6,865 nucleotides of DNA from Chloroflexi bacterium UBA6077 (GTDB lineage Bacteria > Chloroflexota > UBA6077): contig DIXP01000041.1 in the NCBI GenBank assembly GCA_002436065.1, positions 1-6,865 on the forward strand, given 5' to 3'. Under the pieces are notes generated by a model that had not been told where the DNA came from, did no database searches, and saw only the letters and a program-made list of their open reading frames with translations. The stretch's first letter is position 1, and each line of letters starts with the position of its first letter. The position numbers and the translations under genes are program-made. Positions 1 through 4,971 of this stretch are shown here, piece after piece.

Positions 1-138
1 TGGTGCCTCCCTGTTAGCCTGACTCTGCTTGCGGCTCCGTCATTCTAGCTGGGCGGCTCCCTCTTCTCAAACCCCTTCCCTTATGGTGCATTTCCAGCAG
101 AGGGTCGACGGGGCGGGAGCGTGAAGTTGGACGTGGAG
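1..138. other. Intergenic edge downstream of mazF
   Basis: I see no coding region here. On the minus strand this is the 3' side of the toxin-antitoxin operon. No hairpin with a U tract follows the mazF stop, so no intrinsic terminator can be called. An 8-bp direct repeat GCGGCTCC occurs at 31-38 and 53-60. The last bases on the minus strand (positions 10-1) contain a purine-rich GGGAGG, which could be a ribosome binding site for a gene starting just outside the window. That is only a guess. Confidence 0.4.
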
Positions 139-498
139 TCAGTACTCGGCATCCGCCGGTTCGAGCATCAGGTTGATACCGGCGAGTATCTCTCTCACCC
201 GGCGCTGGGAGAGGGTGCCGATCTTCTCCACCAGTTGGGACCTATCCACGGTAAAAATCTGCGTGACGTTGACTACGCTCTGCTTGGGAAGGTGAGCTTC
301 GCCTGGTTGCAGCAAAACGTTGCCGGGCACCGAGGCTCGCTTGAGGTTGGAGGTGAGGGCGCAGATCACGACGGTGTTGATGCGGCTGTGGTTGAACAGA
401 TCGTTCTGCACCACGACGTGGGGGTGGCGGTAGCCTGGCTCGGAACCCGCCGGATCGCCCAGGTCTATCCAGTACAGATCGCCCTGATGGATCACCAC
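139..498 (-). CDS. mazF: MazF/PemK-family endoribonuclease toxin
   Basis: A 119-residue protein of typical MazF length. MazF/PemK toxins are cytoplasmic, mostly sequence-specific mRNA endoribonucleases that stop translation and are neutralised by a cognate antitoxin. Visible family features are an N-terminal GDLYWIDL strand, the G-S-E-P-G-Y-R-H-P segment (residues 17-25) before the VVVQND strand, the TVVICALTSN strand (about 42-51) and SVVNVTQIFTVDRS (about 74-87), followed by the C-terminal helix. The arginine after the G-Y pair and the T-S-N loop match the usual active-site region. The frame opens with GTG GTG; the first (498-496) gives a 7-bp overlap with the antitoxin stop and the second a 4-bp GTGA overlap. 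A purine-rich GAGGG lies 3-4 nt before the first. Either start implies translational coupling. The stop is TGA. It appears intact, and no alternative family fits as well. Confidence 0.93.
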   Translation of the reverse strand: MVIHQGDLYWIDLGDPAGSEPGYRHPHVVVQNDLFNHSRINTVVICALTSNLKRASVPGNVLLQPGEAHLPKQSVVNVTQIFTVDRSQLVEKIGTLSQRRVREILAGINLMLEPADAEY

Positions 499-746
499 TC
501 GCCCTCTACCACCAGCCGATGCTGTCGCCGTCTTCGTCGGAAGGTCTCCGCTTCAGCTGGAGTGGGGGAATCGCCGTAGGCGGCGTCGATCCTCGCGCGG
601 AGCTTCCGCATCCTATGTCGGCTGAGGTACTCTGCCAGGGCCAGGGCGATCAGGCGGCTTCGGGAGGTTCCCATCTCGCTCGCCAGGGACTCGGCCTCCT
701 GGAAGAGAGATTCATCGATCGAGACCGCGATCTTCACGGTAGCCAT
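492..746 (-). CDS. MazE-like ribbon-helix-helix antitoxin
   Basis: An 84-residue protein directly upstream of, and overlapping, the MazF-like toxin. Its N terminus (MATVKIAVSIDESLF, then E-A-E-S-L-A and T-S-R-S-R-L-I-A-L-A-L) has the short basic beta strand and two helices of ribbon-helix-helix (CopG/MetJ-type) DNA-binding antitoxins, about residues 3-45. The C-terminal part (about 46-84) is charged and arginine-rich and ends in V-E-G-E-W, as expected of the flexible toxin-binding tail. The ATG at 746-744 has a near-ideal GGAGGT 8 nt upstream. It should bind and inhibit the toxin and repress its own promoter with it. The inverted repeats over the promoter at 765-796 support this. It is intact and ends with TGA. 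Confidence 0.9.
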   Translation of the reverse strand: MATVKIAVSIDESLFQEAESLASEMGTSRSRLIALALAEYLSRHRMRKLRARIDAAYGDSPTPAEAETFRRRRRQHRLVVEGEW

Positions 747-764
747 TGGGTATTACCTCCCTCC

Positions 765-796
765 ATACTACGAGTATAACCAGCGGCCATACTCGT
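765..796. promoter_or_regulatory. Probable antitoxin operator, inverted repeats over the promoter
   Basis: Perfect 8-bp inverted repeats ACGAGTAT (770-777) and ATACTCGT (789-796) flank an 11-bp spacer and cover the -10 and most of the promoter spacer. A further ATACT at 765-769 forms a second, shorter inverted pair with AGTAT (773-777). The two dyad centres (about 771 and 783) are about 12 bp, roughly one helical turn, apart. Ribbon-helix-helix antitoxins commonly bind such tandem half-sites cooperatively. Assigning these to the neighbouring antitoxin is inference. Confidence 0.65.
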
Positions 797-801
797 GTCA
801 A
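773..801 (-). promoter_or_regulatory. Sigma-70-type promoter of the mazEF-like operon
   Basis: Read on the minus strand, there is a consensus -35 TTGACA (801-796), a 17-bp spacer and a -10 TATACT (778-773). Transcription would start near 766, giving a leader of only about 20 nt that carries the GGAGGT ribosome binding site. Confidence 0.85.
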
Positions 802-902
802 CCATCCCATCTTCGTGGGCGAGCCCGTCGCGATCCCGGATGGCGACGATCTCGACGCCTGGCCACCGAATGTCATGCATGGCCGAGGGGGGGTGGTGAG
901 CG
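802..902. other. Short intergenic spacer
   Basis: This lies between the mazEF promoter and the large palindrome. The only structure seen is a weak 5-bp inverted repeat GTCGC (827-831) / GCGAC (843-847). No gene is supported. Confidence 0.4.
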
Positions 903-948
903 CACGGAACGGGCCACCCACTCCGGAGTGGGTGGCCCGTTCCGTGTG
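901..948 (-). terminator. Large perfect palindrome, probable terminator of the symporter operon
   Basis: Positions 903-924 and 925-946 are perfect reverse complements, 22 bp per arm with no loop on paper, and G-U/G-C pairs extend the stem slightly to 901-948. The palindrome lies about 30 bp beyond the stop of the last minus-strand operon gene (978-976), where a terminator is expected. Neither strand has a T tract after the hairpin, so if it terminates it is the U-tract-free type or acts through RNA end protection. It would also insulate the mazEF promoter further left. Confidence 0.65.
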
Positions 949-975
949 GAACAGGGTCGCGAGGGCGACCGGACG

Positions 976-1260
976 TCAGTCCTCGTGGGCCAGGCGGTCC
1001 GGGTCGACGCGGAAGGCGATCAGGTAGTAGGCGGCGGCGATGACGGCTGCGCCGAGCAGCACTTCGCCGGGGAAGGCGTAGTCGGCCATCCAGCGAAGCT
1101 GCTCCAGCCCCATGACGGCCTGCGGTGAGAGCATCATCCAGGCTCCCAGGAGCAGCAGCAGCGAGCCGAGCGCCCTGCGTATCGTGCTGGTCCCCTGCGA
1201 GGGGAGCGATTCATTGAGTGGTGTTGGGAGCGGCGAGTCGATCGTTCTGCGCATCTCCAT
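976..1260 (-). CDS. Small two-helix membrane protein coupled to the symporter
   Basis: A 94-residue hypothetical protein with no family I recognise. The N-terminal ~25 residues are polar and proline/serine-rich. A hydrophobic helix follows (about residues 30-46, LGSLLLLLGAWMMLSP), then a second one (about 65-83, GEVLLGAAVIAAAYYLIAF). The tail is short and acidic (VDPDRLAHED). Two membrane spans with both ends on one side are predicted. The ATG shares its A with the upstream stop (TAATG at 1262-1258) and an AGGGGG precedes it, so translation is almost certainly coupled to the symporter. A second in-frame ATG two codons later is possible. The arrangement suggests an accessory subunit or stabiliser of the transporter, but nothing in the sequence proves that. 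Confidence 0.72.
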   Translation of the reverse strand: MEMRRTIDSPLPTPLNESLPSQGTSTIRRALGSLLLLLGAWMMLSPQAVMGLEQLRWMADYAFPGEVLLGAAVIAAAYYLIAFRVDPDRLAHED

Positions 1261-2525
1261 TAGACCCCCTTTCGAGATGGGCTCAGCTTGAGCTGCTTGC
1301 CGAACAGGTCGTGGAGGAAGGCCCCGACGATGCCATCGCTGGTGGTGTTGCCGGCGGCGGCGAACATCGGGATCAGCCCCGAGTAGAGCGTGACGAAGGT
1401 CGTGACGAAGAGGTTCAGGTCGGGGGCACCCAGCATGACCCCGATGATGGGGGACATGAAGAAGCCCGCGCCGCCCGGGACGCCCGGGGACTCCAGTCCG
1501 AGGATCATGACCGGCGGTATCAGCATCAGGATCTCCATCTCCGAGATCGGGATGCCCAGCAGCGCCGCGACGCCGACCGTGACGAGCAGGACGCCCGCGG
1601 TGGAGCAGTTCTTATTGAGGACGGTGCCGAAGACGATGGATACCTCGGCTATCTTTCGTGGCAGTCCCAGGTCTCGCTCGGCCGAGAGGATGTTGACGGC
1701 GAGGGTGTCGTAGGACCCGCCGGTGCCGAAGCCTGTGGGCCAGACTGTAGCCCAGTAGGAGAGGATCTGCTTCATGGTCCTACGGGTGAGCAGTCTAGCG
1801 ACCAGGATCATGACGAAGGACCAGAGCAGGGTGACCAGGGCGACCCAGACGACCGTCTGTCCGTAGAGGGCCATACCCTTGGAGCCGAACTTCATGGGGA
1901 TGCCGATGGATAGGCAGCCGATCATGATGGGGTAGTACCAGAGCAGTGCCTTGAAGCCCCGCAGGATCAGGTCGCCGACGGTGATGAAGCCGTGAGCGAT
2001 GGAGTGGAGGGGGCGGTAGCGAGCCGACAGGTAGCCGACGGCGACGGCGCCGACCAGGGCCTGGAGGAGCGGCTGCTGCGACAGGACGGTGGAGAGGGTG
2101 TGGGCCACCTGGGCAAGGGATGCGGCCGCGCCCGGCGTATCGGCCCCCTCGCTGGTTAGCGGGATGCCGGTGAGCAGGGGTATCAGGGCCGCGACAAGCA
2201 GCAGCGAGGCGAGCCCCATCGTGACGTAGATGCCGAGGATGAGTCCGAATAGCCTGCCGGCCCTCTTCCCGTGCATCAGGACGAGTTTGGCGGTGGCGGC
2301 GGCGAGCAGGTTGAATATCAGGAAGGCCGCCAGGGTGACGATGGCCTTGGGGAAGATGGTGCCGCTGTAGTAGAGCAGCTTGATCGTCGGGTCGTTTGGG
2401 AAGAGGTATCCGAGGGTGAGACCCAGGACCAGGAACCCGATGACCCAGAAGGGCAGGGGGACGCCGAAGTAGACTCCCTCCTTGTTGCTGGGACGTTGGT
2501 CGTCCTCGGTGCGCTTAGATGCCAT
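1260..2525 (-). CDS. Divergent dicarboxylate/amino acid:cation symporter (DAACS/SDF family)
   Basis: A 421-residue polytopic membrane protein, close to the usual 400-440 residues of sodium- or proton-coupled dicarboxylate/glutamate symporters (GltP/GltPh fold). Hydrophobic segments run throughout from about residue 22. Conserved landmarks can be placed: a glycine/serine-rich hairpin 1 (about 264-275, TGFGTGGSYDTL), the broken helix 7 region (about 300-311, GTVLNKNCSTAG, where GltPh has N-M-D-G-T), hairpin 2 (about 346-356, SPGVPGGAGFF) and helix 8 (about 392-399, GNTTSDGI). The family fold is clear, but several substrate and cation-site signatures are altered, so the substrate cannot be named. 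The ATG at 2525 is preferred because GGAGG lies 8 nt upstream. A GTG at 2600 would add 25 polar residues atypical of the family. It is first in an operon with the 94-aa membrane protein and ends with TAA. Confidence 0.85.
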   Translation of the reverse strand: MASKRTEDDQRPSNKEGVYFGVPLPFWVIGFLVLGLTLGYLFPNDPTIKLLYYSGTIFPKAIVTLAAFLIFNLLAAATAKLVLMHGKRAGRLFGLILGIYVTMGLASLLLVAALIPLLTGIPLTSEGADTPGAAASLAQVAHTLSTVLSQQPLLQALVGAVAVGYLSARYRPLHSIAHGFITVGDLILRGFKALLWYYPIMIGCLSIGIPMKFGSKGMALYGQTVVWVALVTLLWSFVMILVARLLTRRTMKQILSYWATVWPTGFGTGGSYDTLAVNILSAERDLGLPRKIAEVSIVFGTVLNKNCSTAGVLLVTVGVAALLGIPISEMEILMLIPPVMILGLESPGVPGGAGFFMSPIIGVMLGAPDLNLFVTTFVTLYSGLIPMFAAAGNTTSDGIVGAFLHDLFGKQLKLSPSRKGV

Positions 2526-2696
2526 GGTAACCGCCTCCGAATGCGTCTCCTTGTTGGCGCGTCCCTGGGGGGCGTGCCTGAGCCGGTTGCCGCTCCGCAC
2601 AGGGGCGGGTGCCGGTTTGGGGTCGCGTCTTGGGATCCGGCGCCCTCCTGGCTTGCTGGCCGCCTCGACGGCGAGGGTGGGGAGGATGCCGGCCCG
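2526..2696 (-). other. Long 5' leader of the symporter operon
   Basis: About 170 nt separate the inferred transcription start (near 2695) from the symporter ATG. On the minus strand this GC-rich leader can form short hairpins, for example CCTCG (2676-2672) with CGAGG (2667-2663) around a 4-nt loop. I recognise no known riboswitch or T-box motif. A GTG at 2600 opens a 25-codon in-frame extension that is more likely leader than protein. Confidence 0.4.
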
Positions 2697-2701
2697 AGGC
2701 T

Positions 2702-2730
2702 AAGATACTCCTCTTTGTGATAGTTGTCAA
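2702..2730 (-). promoter_or_regulatory. Sigma-70-type promoter of the symporter operon
   Basis: On the minus strand there is a perfect -35 TTGACA (2730-2725), a 17-bp spacer and a -10 TATCTT (2707-2702), within a locally AT-rich stretch that stands out from the GC-rich surroundings. Transcription should begin near 2695. Confidence 0.8.
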
Positions 2731-2823
2731 GGCTTTAAGGATAAAAAGCAGGAGAATAATGATGATGCTGTGTGGGGAGGGAGGGGGGGATGGCCGGTTG
2801 GAGGGCACTCTGGAGGATGCGAT

Positions 2824-3126
2824 ATGCGGGTGATGATGAAGGTTGAGGAGGAGGCGGAGCGAATAGCGGCGGTGCTACACGATGTGGTGGAGGACACCGA
2901 CGTCCACGATCCGGAAGAGGCGATCATCAGGGCCGTGAATGACATCAAGGACAACGACACCATCGCGGCGATCGTTGGGGCGGCGGTGAGGGCGCTGCAC
3001 GGCAGGGCTGGGCTGCCGGAGCGGTGGGTGTCTGGGCTATCGGGGCGGACGCGGGAGGACGACGACGGGAGGGTGTTCCGGCTGCTGGAGGAGGCGAGGC
3101 GGATCTGGTGGAAGGGGTGGGAGTGA
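2824..3126 (+). CDS. Chimeric ORF: HD-hydrolase fragment fused to DraG C terminus
   Basis: A 100-residue ORF that reads as two joined partial proteins. Residues 1-27 (RVMMKV, then AERIAAVLHDVVEDTD) match the stretch around the HD motif (H19-D20) of small MESH1/SpoT-like HD phosphohydrolases, which normally begins 30-40 residues earlier and continues well beyond. Residues 29-96 (DPEEAIIRAVNDIKDNDTIAAIVGA, split here at residues 29-45 and 46-53) match the C-terminal end of DraG-type ADP-ribosylglycohydrolases, including the metal-binding D-N-D-T (43-46), the L-P-E-R-W turn (64-68) and the final D-D-G-R-V-F helix. The rest of the glycohydrolase, including its N-terminal metal ligands, is absent, so neither enzyme should be active. 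The ATG at 2824 has GGAGG 7 nt upstream, so the piece may still be translated. It is most simply a gene remnant created by deletion between two genes. A small regulatory or binding protein is the alternative. Family matches are from recall, not a search. Confidence 0.6.
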   Translation: MRVMMKVEEEAERIAAVLHDVVEDTDVHDPEEAIIRAVNDIKDNDTIAAIVGAAVRALHGRAGLPERWVSGLSGRTREDDDGRVFRLLEEARRIWWKGWE

Positions 3127-3147
3127 AGCTGGCGGTGAATGGGGGCG

Positions 3148-3175
3148 TTGACTTTGCGCGATGGGGGTATATAGT
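3148..3175 (+). promoter_or_regulatory. Promoter-like sequence ahead of the candidate ncRNA
   Basis: TTGACT (3148-3153), a 16-bp spacer and TATAGT (3170-3175), the latter within TATATAGTT, an AT-rich island in GC-rich DNA. Transcription would begin about 7 nt later, near 3182, which is exactly where the 5' strand of the closing helix of the structured RNA begins. That coincidence strengthens both calls. Confidence 0.6.
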
Positions 3176-3181
3176 TGCTGT

Positions 3182-3473
3182 TGCTTGGTTCCCCGCTGAT
3201 GTCGCGTTACCCCCTCGCCGCCTGGCCGCGAACGGACCAGGCTGAGACGCTCAAGGACGCTGAAGCGCCCTCCCTCCGACGCCGGCCCCAGGCCGATTCA
3301 CTGGGCTTGAGCGTTCAGCCCGCTGTTTGAGCGGCAGGCGACCATCCAGAGCGAACTCGGAGATGCGGGGCGTGCCCGAAGGGGACACGCTGGTTGCCGT
3401 GGATGTGAGTTCGATGGTGGCGCGGGGCCGAGGAGCACAGTCTCGTGTTTGAGCCTGTAACAGAACCAAGCTA
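3182..3473 (+). ncRNA. Candidate structured non-coding RNA, family not recognised
   Basis: About 290 nt with no convincing coding frame but many nested perfect helices. The ends pair: GCTTGGTTC (3183-3191) with GAACCAAGC (3463-3471). Just inside, GTTAC (3206-3210) can pair with GTAAC (3457-3461). Local stems are CCTGG+CCG / CGG+CCAGG with loop CGAA (3221-3241); ACGCTCAAG (3247-3255) with CTTGAGCGT (3306-3314), enclosing CGGCC/GGCCG (3283-3295); CCGCT/AGCGG with a 5-nt loop (3320-3334); and a long arm of ACCATC (3341-3346) with GATGGT (3413-3418), continued by GAACTC (3353-3358) with GAGTTC (3407-3412), capped by GCGTGCCC/GGG-CACGC (3370-3390). Possible pseudoknots are CCCCGC (3191-3196) with GCGGGG (3422-3427) and CCTCG (3213-3217) with CGAGG (3429-3433). 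The signature sequences of RNase P, SRP RNA and tmRNA are not visible, and the multibranched layout is unlike the 6S rod. No U-tract terminator follows. Confidence 0.55.
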
Positions 3474-3687
3474 AGACCTGGTTGCCACCCCCATGTCTAT
3501 GCTGGAAATCCCCTCCCATTATTGTGTCTGAACGAAAGGGATGGCGAATGTGTAGAACGTCAATACCGCGTAGTCCGGATTTCCTGGGCTTGCCGGCGGC
3601 TACCTGTGGCGGGTCTACTGTTAGAGCCAAGCTGGTCGATAGTGAGGCCGACTCGCAAGTGCTGCTGTAGTACGAAGTGATGGCGCA
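3474..3687 (+). other. Gene-poor spacer between the candidate RNA and gene A
   Basis: I find no convincing gene. Short open frames here have poor coding character. One 8-bp inverted repeat is visible, GGAAATCC (3504-3511) with GGATTTCC (3577-3584), plus a weaker CTTGC (3589-3593) / GCAAG (3654-3658) pair. TGGTTGCC at 3479-3486 repeats the same 8-mer at 3391-3398 in the candidate RNA. The stretch could be 3' sequence of the RNA, a leader for the gene A operon, or a decayed gene. No clear promoter for gene A is seen. Confidence 0.35.
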
Positions 3688-3703
3688 GGGAGGTGAGGGT
3701 TTG
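3688..3703 (+). promoter_or_regulatory. Strong ribosome binding site followed by TTG, likely original start of gene A
   Basis: GGGAGGTGAGGG (3688-3699) is the best Shine-Dalgarno sequence near gene A, with its GGAGG core 7 nt before TTG at 3701. That TTG is in frame with gene A, but the fourth codon is TAG (3710-3712). The codons between that TAG and the downstream ATG read as plausible protein (HYYVGLEVGKPY). Confidence 0.5.
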
Positions 3704-3748
3704 CCCATCTAGCACTACTATGTCGGTCTTGAAGTCGGGAAGCCGTAC

Positions 3749-4270
3749 ATGGCGGGGCGGACGCGGTGGCCGCAGCACATCGAGTACAGCGGGTTTCGGC
3801 GCGATAGCCACATGCTGAGGATGTTCCTTCCATCCCTGATCCCCTTGGAGATAAGGGATGTAGCCGAGGCTGCGGCGGAGTTCGGGCTGTTCGTGGAGGG
3901 GGATGTGATCCTCTTCCTGTGCCGATTCGGGAGCAGCTTCCCCTGGAGCGACGCGTCCTACGCGTGGCACCTGGTGAACCCTCGGGATCGGGAGGTGCCG
4001 GGGCCGCACCCCCTGCCGCTCGATCCACGGAATCCGCTGACCGTGGTGCTGGTGGAGGCCGATACGGGTATCGTTTGGGTTGCGCACGAGCTGTGGTTGT
4101 CGGCGGAGTTCACGCGCGAGATCAGGCAGGCGATCGCGATGCAGGCGGGGAGGCCGTGGCCGGGAGACGCGGCCTACGACCGCCAGTTGCAGGGGTTGTA
4201 TCGGCGGTATCCGAGCCCCGTTGATCTGCTGGCGAGGGCGAAGGCGCGCACGGTGGGCGCGGCGCGGTGA
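3749..4270 (+). CDS. Gene A: unrecognised protein, first of a three-gene operon
   Basis: 173 residues from the ATG at 3749, not recognised. The body has regular GC-rich codon use and is clearly coding. Visible segments are a basic aromatic start (RTRWPQHIEYSGF), a hydrophobic stretch HMLRMFLPSLIP (about 21-32), alternating strands around GDVILFLCRFG (about 51-61), then PWSDASYAWHLV (about 65-76), a strand LTVVLVEADTGIVWVAHEL, and a helical C terminus (FTREIRQAIAMQ, ending LLARAKART). There is no signal peptide or membrane span; a soluble alpha/beta protein is likely. The ATG has only a weak GGGA upstream. The frame is open back to a TAG at 3710, and the much better ribosome binding site and TTG lie before that TAG, so the gene may be 5'-truncated by a nonsense change. 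Its stop overlaps the GTG of gene B by 4 bp (GTGA), so the two are translationally coupled and probably act together. Confidence 0.7.
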   Translation: MAGRTRWPQHIEYSGFRRDSHMLRMFLPSLIPLEIRDVAEAAAEFGLFVEGDVILFLCRFGSSFPWSDASYAWHLVNPRDREVPGPHPLPLDPRNPLTVVLVEADTGIVWVAHELWLSAEFTREIRQAIAMQAGRPWPGDAAYDRQLQGLYRRYPSPVDLLARAKARTVGAAR

Positions 4271-4970
4271 GGGGGGCAGAGCGGAACCATGTTTATGATG
4301 ATGGTCACGATTTGGTGATCAGGGAGGGCGAAGTGGGCGTTGAAGGTGAATTCCGGTCCGGAAGAGCCAGGGACTTCGTCCATGCGAAGGTACTTCCGGG
4401 GTTGACTCCGAAGTTCGACCCTACTCTGGATGGGCTGATGGACAGTGCAATCAAGGGGGCAGTGCCAGTCTACTTCGCGGCAGTCCCGCTGGCGTTGTGC
4501 CTGCCCTTCGATGTTGAATACCGTGCGGATCTTCATCAGGTGGGAGCGGCCGCCATCGACAGAGCGTTCCAGCAGGCCTGTGCGGGCAATTTCAAGAGGA
4601 TGCTTGTTTACCCGCGAGGGATTTAGTTCGTGGTCTCTGACGACTACATATCGCTTTTTGCGGCGCTCCGAGGTCTGCCCGACTACGTACCTCGCTACAT
4701 CCTGGGTAGGCCGGAGAACCCGCATATCCGAGATCTCCAGGGACCGATCAGGCAGCAGGATGTGCTCAGCCGCAACTGGTGTCGTTTCTACTGTGAAGAG
4801 GTTGAGAGGCTGATAGAGAAAGAAGATATGATGGTGGTGTGTGGGTGTTGTCTGCTGTGACGAGCGTTGGGTTCCCTCGTGCGAAGGAGACTATCATCGA
4901 TCTGGCAGGGCTGCTCGAGTACCGGTATGGCGAGGGAATGATCGTTCCTGTTCGAAGCGAGGCAGAATAG
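4267..4970 (+). pseudogene. Gene B: unrecognised protein, interrupted by an amber codon and a frameshift
   Basis: The start is GTG at 4267, overlapping the gene A stop. The first frame gives 119 residues to TAG at 4624-4626 (context Y-P-R-G-I-*-F-V-V-S-D-D-Y), but the same frame continues directly with well-behaved coding sequence (ISLFAALRGLPDYVP, then YILGRP). Near 4822-4827 (GAGAAAGAAGAT) the frame degrades into CGCCLL and a TGA at 4858-4860, while the -1 frame opens as RYDGGVWVLSAVTSVGFPRA and ends at TAG 4968-4970. One extra A in the A-rich run would join them, giving about 234 residues. A GTG at 4857 is an alternative separate start for the last 37 codons. No domain is recognised; a soluble mixed alpha/beta protein is suggested. 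It sits 1 bp before gene C. Either it is a decaying gene, or readthrough and frameshifting, or sequence errors, are involved. Confidence 0.65.
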
Positions 4971-4971
4971 T

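Noticed and set aside
31..60. Direct repeat GCGGCTCC (31-38, 53-60) as an attachment or transposon site
   Set aside because: It is only 8 bp, with no integrase, transposase or tRNA end nearby.
746..1027. Plus-strand frame across the mazEF promoter and the palindrome
   Set aside because: It crosses a promoter, operator and perfect palindrome, shows no family pattern and lacks a ribosome binding site.
1218..1913. Long plus-strand open frames over the symporter gene
   Set aside because: They are acidic, low-complexity antisense shadows (many D, E, G, Q) of a clearly recognisable membrane transporter on the other strand.
2525..2600. Symporter start at GTG 2600
   Set aside because: The added 25 residues are polar and unlike the family N terminus, and the GGAGG at proper distance supports ATG 2525.
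3251..3469. Minus-strand open frame inside the candidate RNA (72 codons)
   Set aside because: It has no ribosome binding site or promoter, its residues look random, and the nested helices with a plus-strand promoter explain the stretch better.
3182..3473. RNase P RNA, tmRNA, SRP RNA or 6S RNA
   Set aside because: I could not find the RNase P core (GAGGAAAGTCC-like), a tmRNA tRNA-like end or tag frame, or the SRP GGAAGG-type tetraloop region. The fold is multibranched rather than the 6S rod.
3560..4087. Minus-strand frames opposite gene A
   Set aside because: They are proline/arginine/histidine-rich with no recognisable pattern. The plus-strand frame has regular codon use and overlaps gene B in a typical operon manner.
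3710..4970. Amber recoding (TAG read as an amino acid) throughout the genome
   Set aside because: Two internal TAGs fit it, and the supported intact genes end in TGA or TAA. However, TAG 4968 is the natural end of gene B directly before gene C, and the two one-base shifts cannot be explained by recoding. Simple decay or sequence error is more likely.
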